A DNA stretch of 64,000 nt from Pachypanchax playfairii (lineage: Eukaryota > Chordata > Actinopteri > Cyprinodontiformes > Aplocheilidae): positions 889,264 to 953,263 of the forward strand of contig SSNP01000041.1 of NCBI GenBank assembly GCA_006937955.1. Reading direction: 5' to 3'. The notes below the pieces were generated by a model that saw only the letters and a list, made by a program, of their open reading frames with translations, did no database searches and was not told the DNA's origin. The first letter of the stretch is position 1. Every line of letters begins with the position of its first letter. This document shows positions 1 to 13,900 of this stretch, one piece after another. The position numbers and the translations under genes are program-made.

Positions 1-699
1 AAACAGCAGCCTAAAGTTGTAAAAAGTTATTTTGTACTGCTTGAACATTTAATGTTTTTATTTTTTTTGCTATTAATGATAGAGCTCTCAGTTGATATGT
101 GTGATAATGTGTTCTCTACACGAGGAAAGACAAAAATCACAAAAAGGTTTGAAAACCTACCAGAAACTAAATCCTCTTAAACAACCTACATCTTAATGGA
201 ACGCTCTCAAAAAACCTGAACATTAGAAAAATCATGACATTTAAGAAAAGAATATAAACCACGAGCAACATCAACAAACTGCTGAGACACTATAAGAACA
301 AAATGATGAGGATTAGTTAAGCTGCTCATTTCATTTTGGTCCCTAAAACAAAAATAAAAATAATAAAAAAAAAAAGCTGGTCAAATTTTCTGCTAGTGTT
401 CCAAACAGACATGACTCAGTTTAAGATGTACACAACTGTAACATTGTATGAAAGCACACACATTTACACAAACACATTTAAAAAGCACATGATTTATTCT
501 ATTTCATTTAAAAACAAACTGATATACTATTATTATATTATATATGATATATTATTATTATATTTAATAATTAATAAATTGTTGTTATGATATAATAGAA
601 GGAGAAGAGAAGGATAGATCTCCAGTTTTTTTCACTTCATTGACTCACTGTAAAATCCAGAATACAGTTTAAAATGTTACTTCTCACATATAAAGAATT

Positions 700-1190
700 A
701 AACAACAACAGCTCCATCTTATAATAAAGATCTTATTGTTCCAGATGTTCCTAACAGAACACTTCTCACTCAGATTGCAGGTCTGCTTGTAGTTCCTAGA
801 GTTTTTAAAAGTAGAATGGGAGGAAGAGCTTTTAGTTATCAGGCTCCTCTCCTGTAGAACCAGCTTCCACTTTTTATCCATGAGACAGAGACACCTTGTG
901 TAGCTTTAAGAATAGACTTAAAACTTTCCTTTTTGCACAACCCATCTGTGTTTTTGTTTTCATCGTCTCACAACCCAGTGAGTCGAGAACTCGTTCTGCT
1001 ACAGGTTTCTTCCTTTCTCCAGTTTGTGCTGCTCAGGATGGAGGATTGTACTGAAATGACGATTAAACCCAATCGGCTGGTTCCTTACATAGGAAATGTT
1101 TTGCGTTTTATTTTTTAACCAGCTGATTTGATATTTCTGTAAAATGCCTTGAAATTTGCCATGTCACAATAAAAAGGCACTTCATAATTA
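700..1190 (+). mobile_element. Decayed LINE 3' end
   Basis: Reads like the C-terminal end and 3' UTR of a teleost non-LTR retrotransposon. Around 805-925 a broken frame still gives GRAFSYQAPLL and, after a stop, NQLPLFIHE, the usual ending of such ORF2 proteins. The 3' part includes 'gtactgaaatgacgatta' and 'tgccttgaaat...ataaaaaggc', typical of these tails. In-frame stops show it is dead. Boundaries are approximate. Confidence 0.55.
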
Positions 1191-1262
1191 AAAATGAATC
1201 AAAATTAATTGGACTGAATAAAATACTTATTCTAATCATCTTAACTTGGTTTTATTGTATAT

Positions 1263-1487
1263 GCCTTGCTCTCATAGGCTAGTTTGTTAGCCAATCTGAG
1301 TCCAGCAAATTTGCATAATGAATATTAATGAGTTGGAGCCCAAAGCCTGACGAATCTTCACACAGACAGATAGGAAACACTGATTAACAGACCTTTCAAA
1401 CATTTTTTAGATATAAAAATGTTTCATATTACAGGTTAATACTTCAGAAATAACCACAAAGTCATGAAATTTGTGTGAAATGGCCTC
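1263..1487 (-). mobile_element. Truncated copy of the TTAA-flanked element
   Basis: Divergent partial copy of the element at 6690-7237, in opposite orientation. Shared blocks include 'ctctcataggctagtttgtt', 'attggctaac' and its complement, 'catgaaatttgtgtgaaa' and the terminal 'ggcctcttta'. It ends at 1487 with TTTA where TTAA is expected, and the inner half is missing. Confidence 0.65.
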
Positions 1488-2731
1488 TTTATCATTTTTA
1501 ATTTCAGACCTCACACATGGAATAAGCAGGTTTATCTTTACTTCCTTGTTGTTTTTTCCTTTTCAAGTGATACGGGCCTTAGAGGTTTCAGCTGTCACTC
1601 CAAATATAGTGAGACAACCTTTCAGTCTGAAACACCTACTGGGTGTCAACACACTTGCCACAGGCTGACAGAAAATACTGTAAGCAGGATCTGAATAGAA
1701 ACTGCATCTTGACATGACTCCATGTGTTTGTTAGCCTGAAACATCTAATTCTGCTTCTCATTATGATCTTTTGAGAATAAACTGAACTCTTGATATTGTA
1801 AGAAAAAATACAATTATTGCAGTGGAAGTAAATAAAAGAAAATCATAACACTTTTTATAATTATTATTATTTATTATTATTAATTATTATTATTATATAT
1901 GAGCTTATCTGTCAATTTTTCTTCAAGTAAACCAGCTCAATCTTAATATTTCCCCCTCTCATCATCATAAATTTGGCCTTTGAGATGGCGCTTCCTTTTA
2001 ATTCAATGGTTTGCAAATTATTATTAAAAATTCAGAACAAGTGGTTTTTGGGAATTTCACATAAAGACAATAAATACACATGGAAACCTTTATAAATGAC
2101 CCAGTTTAAGTGAAAGGCGCTAAACAAACAAGAGAAATTGTGACCTGGTTTGGAAAAAGAGTCCATGTTTTTGTCATGGGAGCTCAAAGACAGACTACTA
2201 AAAAAAAAAAAAAGAGTTCGAAGAAGAAGTGATAACAAAAAAAAGGGTTAGTTGTGGCCCAAAGGTGACGATAAACAAGAATGAGAGATAGAGTAAATCC
2301 ACACTGACATGCACTGGTCTCTTTTTCTGATCAAAGAAACACAAAACCTCTGATATATCAAACACTAAGCCCAGGTGCTTGTCAAATATTGATGTTTTAA
2401 GATGGTGTTTGACAATTTATTGGCACTTCCTGTTAATTTTTCGACTGAAAATCGAATGGCAGTCATTGTAACGGGAGCTAGAACAAACACTCCAATCAAT
2501 ACATGCTTAAATCTTGTTTCCTGTTAATGTTATTGATCAACTCTTTTCTTCTTCTTGCAGTTGCCCACTTCTCTCTGTTCTTACTTTACATAAAGAAGGT
2601 AGAAAGGACAAATCTGAATCATGGTTGCATTTACAGACATGTCAGGGTTGTCTTCTCGCTAGACAATGAGCATTTCAAGCCAATCTTACACTTTAGACCG
2701 CTCCATTTCTTGGTTCTAACTGCTTTTTTAC

Positions 2732-2872
2732 CTGATTTAAAGTATCAAATGAATTCCTCTGTATTGTATAAAGTTCTGCAGAAGCCTGTTGATGACCCAT
2801 TCATTTAAATCAGGTGTGCTGAAGCATCATAACATCTAAAACCAGCTGCGACTCCAGGGAACCAGAACTGGT
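2732..2872. repeat. Decayed copy of the palindromic hAT MITE family
   Basis: Shares 'cctctgtatt', 'ctgcagaagcctgtt', 'aaatcaggtgtg' and 'aacatctaaaac' with the intact MITE at 57527-57739. Ends are eroded and no target duplication is seen. Confidence 0.6.
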
Positions 2873-3426
2873 GACTAATTGTGTAAGGGCTCCTATGTTT
2901 TCATCAGATACACAAAAGTAAAGAACTTTTTCCTGTGTGAAATCTTCCATAATGATTGAATAATAAAAATACATCAGCAAATTAGTGTTGGAAACACAAA
3001 TGGCAAAGTTTTCCTCAATTATACATCAGAAGACATGTTGAATGATGGACTAAAGAGCTAGATTAAAGTGTGTGAATGACCAGTTTACAACAAGACAAAG
3101 TGTTTGCACAGAGAAACAGAAGGATCTTGGACAGAAAGAGCTGGAGGTGAGAAGAGATTGAAAAGTGAGAAGAAAAAAACCCCCAAAAGATGGATGGATG
3201 TGGGTGTGAGAACAAGAGGAAATGGACAGACAGAAAAAAAGGTGTAGAGATAGAAAACTAAAGAGAGAGAGAGTGTGTGAGAGACAGTGAGAGAAAAAGA
3301 TTCTCCAGGGAAGTGGCCTATTTTTTAAATGAGTGCAGATGAACACTGAACAGTGTTGCATTAATGCTGGAACAAAAACATTCAGCCCAAATGGATTCAC
3401 TTAAGACTGGATGTTCTGATTCTGGA

Positions 3427-3428
<2 letters not shown>

Positions 3429-3466
<38 letters not shown>
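3429..3466. repeat. (AC)19 microsatellite
   Basis: Uninterrupted AC dinucleotide tract of about 38 bp. Confidence 0.98.
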
Positions 3467-3468
<2 letters not shown>

Positions 3469-3904
3469 CGCTATCTGAGGTGTAACATCTGAAGTTGTCT
3501 TTCACCATCACAAAATCAAAATACATTTCAACCTGGGAAAATGAATGTGCTTTTAAACTATCCATTTATTATTCCAGTAACTGCAGAATCAGTTTTAGGA
3601 TGGTGAAAGATGCAGGAGGAGCAGAAGCATTCAGCTGCAGCCAGGCCAGCTGGGAGATATAATCCCCCTGAGAAGCTCTGCTTAGTCCCTCAGGCCCCCA
3701 ATCCAACTCACCCATCCTGGTAAGGGGAGTCCCAGGAGGCTTTATTAGTTATTCAACTAGCTTTACTCACTGAGATGTTGACAAACAGTTGGTTTATTCT
3801 AAACTCCAACTTCCACAGAGTAACTGCCTTGATAACAGATAATCCTTTAGTTCAGTGGACAGCAATTCAAATGCTGTTTCCTTTACATTTACATATTAAA
3901 GTAA

Positions 3905-4262
3905 GTCAAGTCAACTTTATTTATATAGTGCTTTAAGAACAGCGGCAGCTGATACAAAGCGCTGAACAAAGTTAAACAGATAAAAACACCACAAAAGAAT
4001 GTGAAACATTAAACATATATGAACAATAAAAACAAAGACATAAAATAACATGACAAAGATAGAAAGGCTGAAGATGGGGGGAAAGCCAAGGCAAACAAGT
4101 AGGTTTTGAGTTGAGACTTAAAGACAGCCAGAGACGAGGCTTGTCGAATCTGTAGCGGTAGCAGGTTCCACAACCTCGGATCCGCCACAGAAAATGCTCT
4201 GTCCCCCCACATCCTCCGGCGAGACCGTGGCACCTTCAGCAGCACCATCTCAGCCGACCGAA
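3905..4262 (-). mobile_element. 5'-truncated L2-like LINE, C-terminus and 3' UTR
   Basis: On the minus strand the frame 4248-4009 gives RRRMWGDRAFSVADPRLWNL and then SLAVFKSQLKTYLFALAF, the characteristic final segment of L2/CR1-group ORF2 proteins after the reverse transcriptase. The short 3' UTR ends in 'tatataaataaagttgact', typical of such tails. The 5' end is cut near 4262, with no RT domain left. It belongs to a different family from the (AGT)n-tailed LINEs. Confidence 0.75.
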
Positions 4263-4455
4263 GGGGTAAGATGTCATATTATAATAATCTTGTTTTTGAA
4301 ATATGTATCATGCATGAAAGATCTACTCTGATGAAAATCATGTTTTTCATGTTGTTAACATGTTCTTGTGGCATTTTTCTGATGCTAGAGGACATATCTT
4401 GAGAAAATTAAGTACAAAATTGCATTTCTGACTATTTCTGCATTCTAATCACTGT

Positions 4456-4514
4456 GAGTCTTAATGTAGGAGTAATTTATGATTTATGATATCGATTTGA
4501 GAATTTATCTCTCA

Positions 4515-4552
<38 letters not shown>

Positions 4553-4760
4553 NNNNNNNNNNNNNNNNNNNNNNNNAAAAAAAGAAAAAAAAAATTGATA
4601 CACTTGATGTATCAGCGTCGGAATTAAACTGGACTCCAAACAGTCCGCCTCCTTATATTTTTTTCCTTCTCTTTGATTTCTTGCTTGTATGTTCTCTCAA
4701 TGTAAGTCGCTTTGGATAAAAGCGTCTGCTAAATGACAGTAGTAGTAGTAGTAGTAGTAG
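4456..4760 (+). mobile_element. 3' UTR of an (AGT)n-tailed L2-like LINE, copy a
   Basis: Matches the 3' ends of the copies at 16078-17168 and 26021-26640. It contains 'cacttgatgtatcagcgtcg', the widely conserved 'taagtcgctttggataaaag' and 'cgtctgctaaatgacagt', then an AGT microsatellite tail. Only non-coding 3' sequence is present. The poly-A run at about 4517-4550 and the N gap at 4553-4576 lie inside it. Confidence 0.8.
4553..4576. other. Assembly gap
   Basis: Run of 24 N directly after a long A homopolymer within LINE copy a. Confidence 0.97.
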
Positions 4761-5129
4761 TGAATCAACAGCAGACACAAAAATGCGACTAAAACAGACA
4801 GGATTTGTGATGTAGAAAATCCACTGGGCGGGGCCATTAGCTCCTGCTCAGCTAGCATAAACAGAGAGCTTTCAGCAACAGGGATGGGCGGGGGATCCTC
4901 TGGGCCAGCGGTTCCACCCACAGCACAGAGGTGAAATGCTAATGAGCTGCTGCTGCTATGTAGAAACTACTTACTAGAAAACAGCACAGGTTTTGGGATT
5001 TTGGTTAAAAAAGCCATAATTTAAAGTCCATTGACATGCTATAAAATAGCTTAAAAGATTATCAGAGTAGGTCTTGTTGGTGACTCGTAAAAATCGGAAG
5101 ATCCAGGAACTGTGTAAAGACCTGGTTGG

Positions 5130-5318
5130 GTAGCCCTGCTGGCTTTCAAGCAAGAAGGTCTTGGGTTCGAGTCCCAGCTGGGGCCTTTCAGCAGGGAATT
5201 AGCATGTTGTTTGTTTCTATGAGTGCTCAGGGGATGTTCCCTGTTTGTTGTTGAATACCCATTGTAGATGGCCACTACTCTGAGCAGGACCAAGTGGGAA
5301 TTAGAAAATGGATGGCTG
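5130..5318 (+). repeat. Decayed SINE-like dispersed repeat
   Basis: Contains 'caagaaggtcttgggttcga', with a B-box-like GGTTCGAGTCC near 5164-5174, and ends in 'gaaaatggatgg', the usual end of a common teleost repeat. The A-box region is not recognisable and the middle is reduced. Confidence 0.45.
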
Positions 5319-6689
5319 GGAAAACCAGGTTCTCTGTCATAGTGTCATGCAAGCCAAGCTTGTTTTTGTGTGAATGCTTCAAAGACTGAGAAATTCTAAT
5401 TTGTTGGATCTATAAGGTGTTTAAAAATAATGTTTGATGAGGTTTAAGAGGGCTTTTGCTTTATCCTTGTTCAGTACTTTATGACGAGTTTCTCACTCAC
5501 AGTGAACCACAAACAGTCATATTTAAATCTCTTAGTCAAACTGCAAAAATGTCACATTATTTCTTTACTGCAATGACACATAATCCATCTGTCTGTTTGA
5601 ATTAGTGCTACTGCACCTCACCTGACTTACTCGAGTTCTTCTATTGATAACAGTATAAAATAACTAACCTCTATGATGCAAGCCAAGTCACAGCTATTAA
5701 ATGACCAACTATCACTATCATTTACATAAAAATTACATTTTACTTATCACTGGAATACAGCAACAATTTTCAGGGCTTATTTGGAGGTTTAAATCTATTA
5801 TATTAGAGCTATTATATGTTTGTTGCTCTCATTTTGCTGTTGACGCAGGCCAGTTGGCCCTCACAGATGGTCCTCTAGACAAATGTCATGTTAGAAATGT
5901 CAAGCTAAGCCAGTTTTACATGATCGCTCTGCTGGCTGGTCCCCAGGGAGCTGGAACTCCTTTATGTGTCTTTGTACACATGCTTCACAAAAAAAGAGAC
6001 AAACTGAATACGCTGAGCTGCTTTTGTCTGTTTTTATGTTTGCATGTTTTAAAGTGTTTGTGACACACTCAGGTCTCATTAAAATATTTAGAAGCATTCT
6101 AAATTTATTTAATGAATCTTGGTGCAAATTTGTGTTGTTTGACACTCATAAGGCACATGGGAATGTTTTTATGAGCTTTGGGCGAGTTGCAGTTATGAAA
6201 CAGGAGTTAACATGGACATGAAAAACATTTGTGAGTTTGTGTTTTCATTTATAAAATGGTGAAACGTTATAAAGCAGGGAGTTGTAGCAATATTGCTTCC
6301 TTTACGTATTTCCCTAAATCAAACCCAGAGAATGATAAAATCACTCATGCAGAAATAAAAGACTTCAGAAAGACCAAACATAGATGTTCTGACTCAGTGG
6401 GTTGGAGTTTGATCCATGGAAGATTTCATCTGTGTAGGTCGAGTCAAACTCTTTTTTACTCAGCAGAGCCACGAGTTAAACATCAGATATCATTTCTATG
6501 AACATGACATTAATTTAATACTGAACAGAACAAAATGAATGGTGAAAAAAACCCTCTCAACACGTAGAGTTCTGAAAATTTGATTGTTATAAATAAAAAG
6601 CGACATTTCAAATGGAGGACTAATCTCTCAGAACAAAAAGGATCTGAAACGAGCTGCTGTCACAAATTTGTGTCATGAATGTTACTTAA

Positions 6690-7237
6690 AGAGGCCATTT
6701 CACAAAAATTTCATGACTTGTATCAACCTGTAATATGAAACATTTTATATCTAAAAAATGTTAGATTGAAAGAGCTGTAAATCAGTGTTTCCTGTCTGTG
6801 TGAAGATTCAGCAGGCTTCGGCTGAACATCATTAATATTCATTATGCTAATCCGCTGGATTCAGATTGGCTAACAAACTAGCCTATGAGAGCAAGGCTTC
6901 CTGTTTCCTTCCCTGCTGCGCATGGTAACAGCGCACCGAGTCTCTTCCGTTTTGATACGTTTTTATGCTAACAGCTTTTAGCCAGCAACATGCTAGGCGT
7001 GGTTTCAACTGTGGGAGCTGATGAATACTAACAAACAAAGGAGTTGTGATGAAACAGATACAGGCCGTTCGGACTCGGGAGAAGTCGGGTTTTATCACCA
7101 CCTGCGTAGTTTGAGAGATAAAAACTGAAAGAGAAGTTGTTGTGGTGTTTTCACACCCACTATGAAGGTAAGATCACCTGTGGCGCTAAAATATTCAACA
7201 GAAACCTCAGAAAACCGTTTTTAATGGAAGGGCCTCT
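6690..7237. mobile_element. TTAA-flanked non-autonomous DNA element, 548 bp
   Basis: TTAA at 6686-6689 and at 7238-7241 flanks inverted ends AGAGGCC/GGCCTCT. A TTAA target duplication is typical of piggyBac and Kolobok families. No transposase is recognisable; the frame on the minus strand at 7101-6883 has no known domain. A partial inverted relative lies at 1263-1487. Confidence 0.7.
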
Positions 7238-10200
7238 TTAACACTTAAATGTTACAATTCATTCAATTTAGTCAATACAATTACAGCCAGTAAAAACACA
7301 GATAATCACAGAGAGAAGTTCTCAGAGTGTAGCCGAAAGCACGGTAACATCAGGATCCAACATTAGTAACACCAAGAGAAATTTCTCTGGATTCCATTAC
7401 TGGAAATTTGTGCATCCTGGCTTATATGGAAAAGTGTCCACAAGGCACAAATATAACATTGATTGATATGAAGTAGTAAAATAACAAAAAATTGCATGTC
7501 AGAAAAAAATTAAGTGTTCATTACCAGCTCAATTACTAAACCCTCATCCACTCCTTCTGGTGGGAGTCTAACCATGACCTCTTTCAATAAGAATCATTCA
7601 ATGCAAAGAGAAACGTATCACACTCACACAACATGCCACAGCCTGACGCACGCTCATTCTACCAGTCGAGTGACATTTACAAATTTATAATCTGTGTACA
7701 CATGTTTAAACTTAATGAAGGATTAGATTCGAGGCCACAACACAGCAGCGACATTTAGACCTAACTGAAAGTTATTCGTCAGCGCAGGTGTTTCCGCTTA
7801 CCTTGACTGATTACATCTGACATCTTCCCTCATCTGTTGATAATAGGAGCATTTGTCCACATCTTCAAAACAATGTGTGCAAAAAAGCCTCCACAATGCA
7901 AGAAGCAAATCACATCTCATGAATATTATAATCTGTGACCTGTAACAGAAGAATGTGAATGTTTTTTAAATCCTAAGCACCATCTTTTAACTCTTAACCT
8001 GTTTAAAGAACGTGAAATACACCGGCCTCAGCAGCTGATGTTTACATCGCTAAACTGCTAAATCTATTGTCACTTTTCCAGAAGTGTTTCTCATGTGTGA
8101 AACCCTGTTTATAATCAAGCATTGAACATGGCATAAGCAGGTTTTACATGATGGAATTGTCCTTTAAACAAGTTCTTTGTGAAATTCACTGCAATTCTCT
8201 TCCTGAACAGCAGATGTCACTATGGAGAAAATAAAACCAATACCCATTAAGCTAAACAGGAAGTGCATTGTTCACACAAAAAAAAAATCCACATATTTTA
8301 ACTTTTGTGATTAATTTGTTAGTGTTTTAAATTTATGTGACACATACACTAATAAACTTCTTGGCGTTTGTGTATCAGACGGTAGAAAGGTGACCTGTTA
8401 CTCTTTTTTTCATAAACAGATTCCCTTCAAGTAAAAGCCCAAAGGTCAGAAGGAAGTGGGAGGGATGGTACAGTCTGTCAGACAGGACAGGCGTTAGATC
8501 AAGTACTGGCAGGGTATATAACTAGGTGAACACAGGTGAATGGAATGACAGTGATTGGCTGAGAGCATGTGTCCTGAATGAGACCTGATTACAGACCTGG
8601 TTGTGGGTGCAAGTGGAGAAACAACACTAAACTAAACTACTCAAAACAAACAAACATAAAACTGACAATAAGGACGTTACATGGAAAAACATGGATCATA
8701 ACATTAAGATCATCACTATGCTTGGAAGGGCAGCTGCTACTGTTGGCATTAAAATGACTTTTTCCAACAAACCAGAAGCTTGGTAAGACTCTGCCTTAAG
8801 GGGGTTAGAATTTATGTTTGGATTTCCCTCCTCTGCTATATTCTTAGGATTTCCTCATGCTGACAACCTAATTATAAAAGAGATAAGGGGTAAAAATAGA
8901 CCCAGAACCATTAGCTCATGGATCCCTGTACATCTCACAATATATTTGGACCTATTTGTAGTTGCTGGACATTGGGCACAACCTCTGTGTGAACTGGACC
9001 ATTGACATTCTAGATGCTTTCAATATATGACACTTCAGTACAAGAAAAGCAAATCAAAAGTGCTGAGCTGCAGATGATGGAGAGAATCTCCACCAGTCAT
9101 GATGGAGGGGGTTGAGATTAGGATGGAGTTAAGATAGTACATAATATAAAACAAAACTCTGGAAAGCTAATACTTTCCTGTGGCTTACAGCTAGACACGC
9201 TGAAAATACTGCTTTAATTACTCAGATGCATCTTTAAAAAGCAGGAACCAGTCAAAGAGCTTCAATATGGGGTTGTAGAAAAGTATCACTAGAACGAATG
9301 TCTGAAAACAGAAAAAAAGATGACAACCAAAAACGGTGGAAAATGACTGAGTATAAATAACAGAAAAAATGAATGTCTTTATGTTTCTTAAGAATGTTCA
9401 GCTATAAAAATGTCCCCAAAGACTGTGATACTTCACAAAGGAAGAATTTCTATGAAACAGGAGGTCCTTCTTGTATAGTCAGAGGTTAATGTTCATCAGT
9501 TCACCATCAGAGATCAATGATAAACATTGGTGGAGACTGTGGGTAGAACTTCAACAGGAAAGTCAATGCAATGCTTTGACAAAAAAATAAATAAAATTGC
9601 AGCTGCTATACAAGCCAACATCCAATAATCCATGACACCCAGACCAGTGTGTTTCACTGGAGCTGTTTAATTCTTAAAACATGGGCAAACGATCATATTT
9701 TTATTTTACAGCTCAGTTTACGTTCCGCTTTATGCTCCCTTTCTTTGTCCACTAAATTTTCCCCCTTTTCTGCCCCATAATTCTTCTTTACTCTCTACAG
9801 TCAAGCTCAAAAAACTTCCCAACGCCAAGTTGATTTAACAAGACACGGCAAATTTGTGCTCACAGACACCTTCACTTGTATGAATAGAAGGCATGGATCA
9901 AGCACATTTCTAATCAAACAACAGATACGACCACAATATACAAAAATATACTATACAGACTATTTCTACATAATGATCACACCCATCCAGCTGTTTGCCA
10001 GCTGACAGTCAAACAGGAACAGACACTGGTACTCAGACGGGCAGAAGGAGAAATGGTCTTGACACCTGACATAGCCTCTTTCCCTTCAGTGATAAATTAT
10101 TGATGAACCTGTTGTTTCTGCCTCAGGTTTATAGGAAAATGTACGAGTTTTGAACGTGAAATGCCTACTTATACAACCAGAGAGTGAGAGTACCTGACAT

Positions 10201-13200
10201 ATGAGCTCAAATTAACACCCTGGTAGTTACACAATATGGACAAAAGTAGAAATGAACCCAGTTGTTTGTTAACCTCTGTGGTGTTTTCAGAACGGGACAC
10301 TTTCTATAACAGCTTTTGCCAAAGAAGAAAGACTTAAAATGATCATGTATCTGTTTCTACCATCATTGTAGTTTTATTTTGAAAGGGTGGAAAGCAGCAC
10401 ATTTTGTGTTCTGTTTGGTTCATTTTCTTTTTAGAAGTCTCAAAAAAACTGAATTTATAAATGAATTTGTGCAGTTACTCTATACTTTCGAGTTAAGTTT
10501 TCAGTGTTTTCAAGTTACCCAGTAAGCAGTGATTGGTCTTTTTTAGCACACAGTGCCAAAACGATATTTTTGCCAGCTATGCCAGTGACCCTGTATCAGA
10601 GTTAAATTTGAAAATTTGTTCCTATCCAAATTTAATGGACTACAGTTAGAACAGACCCTGCACAGTTAGCTTCTGGGTGGAAGAGGTTCTCTGTGTGTTT
10701 AGCTGTCATGTTTGTTAAAAAGTCAAAGTAGCTGCAGGTTAATCAGAAAAAACAAAAAAAAACCCAAAACAAAACAGTGTCTTAAAAGAAGATCTACTGA
10801 GGTTCAGAAAAAAATAACCAGTTTTTGGTCATTTAAATGGCCCAATTCTAATTCTTAGCAATAAGAATAAGACACGGCTCAACAGCACTCAGTTTAATAT
10901 ATTTTAGTATCTTTTATGCATTTCGGTTACCTTTTGAGTGAACAGTTGGCTTTAAAGGCTTTCAGTGAAAAACATTTATGGCACTAACATTACGCTCAGT
11001 CACAAATGTTCTTCTGAAAGATGAGTATGTACGAGTCTCCAGGTTACAACAAAATCTAGAGTTCATAGACATTTGTGCAGGAGGACAAAGTTCCCTATAG
11101 CATCTTTACAAAGTTGGTACATCTGCCATTCCATTTGAGGTATTTTAGGAATAATGAGGTGATTTTATGCCACCTGCCACTAGTTCTCATGGCTTGTTTG
11201 TATAAAAATTTTGGACAAGATAATCCAACTGGCCATGAACTTCCAAATGGGCTACGAATGCTGGGATTTTATAAGACTGACATAAGGCTGCGTTAAGGAC
11301 GCTGAAGGAAATTATCCAAAAATAACTCGTGTGTTTGCAGCTTTTGTATGAGGGTTCAGCAGGAGTTTTGAATTAGTCAAAAAGAACCGGATGAGGTTGT
11401 ACAGCTATCATGCAGCAGGTATCTGGTAATACTGTCTGTGTTTCCATTATAATCACTCCACCAAGATAAATTTTCCCTAAGTTTGCCTGTGCATTTCATT
11501 ACTGTGCATTGCCACTGCTGAGAGAGTCAATTTGCATTCAAGTATAGACGATGTGAACCAAGTGTTTTGGGCATGCAGCTGTGGGAATGAGCGAGCGCTG
11601 ATCATTTAACAAGCATCTATGGATTTGCCTACTTTGCTACTTGGCTGATTCATTATCACTGCTTCTATGATTCAAATTAATGGGAAATGTTTTCGCATCT
11701 TTATGGTTTTCGCCACGATCCTTTTCTTCATGATGATCAGAAGAGCTTACTTGTTTGAAATGTTCTCCCAAACCAAGAAACTCAGTTTGCTTCTGTTAAA
11801 TGAAAAAAATGGTTTGTAAAAGCAAAGGGTTCGACAATATGTCTCTTTTTTTTTTTATTTGGTTTGCATTTTTTTGGCCTGTCTGCCACTCCTTCCTCAG
11901 TGCCAGACTTGTGTTTAATCAGAGAAAGCAGCTGGGGACATGGAGAAGAGCTTGTCTCTGAGCTGTGCTCCTCAGACCTTCCTTTTATTCCTCACCCGCT
12001 AACAAGGTGAGCCTGGCAACGACGCCAGGGTAACACAAGGCAGGTGGTAGACAGGTAGCCATTTGGGATTTCAAAAACCTGCTGCTACTCCACACGTCGG
12101 TCACTCACAAGTTATACCCACTTTTATCACCCATTTAATAAAAGAACAGCATGCCATGCTGAAAAAACAAAGCTATTGACAGAGACAGCAGACGCATCAG
12201 GAAAATGTTTACTGATGTAAGATATAAAGAGAATTACAGTAATTTTCAGCACTTTTTAAGAGACCAGATGTCTTATTGCATTAAAGTTTGTTCTTATGTC
12301 TGTGTACTTTTCTGACAAGGTCTCACTTCAAATTAAAAGCATATGTAGTGCCTCAGATTGCACTATCCCAGAGAGTAGTCAGCTCAGATCCCTCATATAA
12401 AAACAAAATGAGTTTAAAACAACATATACTTGATCTTTTTTCCCCTCACAATAAAAGGATAAAATGTTGACATCATTAGAAACGTACTGTGATGATAACA
12501 TGCTGATGGTAAGGAGTTCTTTTGCAATAGAACAACCATCTCCACCTGTTTGTTTTTTGTTTTATCTCCTTCATACGTTGCTTCTGAACCTCTTGAGTTC
12601 AGCTGTGGGACAGAAAAGCTTTTTGTAATGTTAATGCACGCGGATGATTTAAATCTTAATTCGACTCTAATTGTTAAATGCATCTAATTTATTACTGTAC
12701 CGGGTTTACTAACTGTCTGAGTGCAGATGTTATTCCTGCTGTTCTTGATTTGTTTAAACAGTATGTTCTTGTTTTTCAGTTAGTTGAATCTTACATTTTT
12801 GAGGAAAAAAAAAAGGAGTCAGTTAAAAAAAACCTGACCTTACATAAGAGAAAAATGGCAGACTGAGTTTTAGACCATTTACAATTCAACCTAAATGGCT
12901 CAAAAGCATGAATACTCAAAACTTTGTATAATCTTAAATTTTTAAAACATATTTAGCTCTGTGTTCCAGACAGTGTGGATCCTCGATTTATCTACAAAGA
13001 ATGCAGTTTCACACCTTTCTTGTGCACGTAAACAACAAAAACTGCTATGCTAGACTGTTATTTGTAGACAGTTGTTATTTTACAATAAACACAGTTGTCC
13101 TAGTAAAACTGAACCAGAAGCTGCTGGGTCTTGGACTTAGTGTCAGTCGTTGCAACTGGATTTCTTCACCAACAAGTTGCAACATGTTTGGACTGGAAAA

Positions 13201-13399
13201 ACTCCTTCACCATGATCCTGAATATCCCAAACTGATCCTGAACCCCCCAGGACTGATGACCTGTTTTCCTTGTATACACAACTGTGTGTCCAAACAACAA
13301 GAACAACATCATCATAAAGTTATTGATGACACCACTGTATGACTAAGGATCTGGTCCTGAAATTAAGGGAACAGGATGAGGTTTATGCCCTCATCGTCG

Positions 13400-13900
13400 T
13401 TGAAGGACTTCCTGGTATCAGCAGCTTCAGGTCACAGATAGGACACTTGCAGCACTATTGGTAACTGGGTCACCCAATGCATTGTGGTTGATTTTGTGTC
13501 ATGTGATGGGCAAATGTGGTCTGCCATCAGAGAGCCCCTTCCTTGCCCTGGATCAGACATGTGTCTGGCGCTCGGTTGGACGGTACCTCCACACTGCAGG
13601 CTCGCTTCTGGGGCTCGGCGCAAGCATTCGCCCTGGCCTCTGAACCATGGGTAAGCAAGACCCATCTGCCCTGTATGTCCCAGCCATCTGAACCAGTACT
13701 GCCCTTCTGCCCACAGTAGGGAAGCGGTCCGCCGGAGTCCCTTCAGAGATCACGCCGATTCTTACACCTTGGGGACCAGCGAGTCCAGCTGCTGAGGCAT
13801 GAGCAGCGGCAGGAGCGGCTGCACCGAGACCATGACGCGCGGGTGTGCAGCTGGCCCAGCCCGCATCTGTCCCTGCCCGGTCTCCTGAGACCCGGAGGAC
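13400..13900 (+). other. GC-rich block upstream of the 18S fragment; possible rDNA 5' ETS remnant
   Basis: A GC-rich island in AT-rich intron that stops exactly where the 18S-like sequence starts. If the insertion came from an rDNA unit or its precursor transcript, this would be the end of the 5' external transcribed spacer. ETS sequence evolves too fast to confirm by eye, so this is inference. No protein-coding frame here is convincing, although long frames exist on both strands because of the base composition. Confidence 0.4.

Noticed and set aside
336..590. 84-codon plus-strand frame
   Set aside because: AT-rich, Tyr/Ile/Leu-only composition with a TTG start; chance frame.
2190..2280. Similarity to 33890-33980 ('gcccaaa.ggtgacg.taaa')
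   Set aside because: Shared text is short and surrounded by A-runs; not enough to define a repeat.
3050..3400. 116-codon minus-strand frame
   Set aside because: Low-complexity purine/pyrimidine-biased sequence; no domain, start context or splice support.
5701..6063. 120-codon plus-strand frame
   Set aside because: No similarity to a known domain, no splice context, typical intronic composition.
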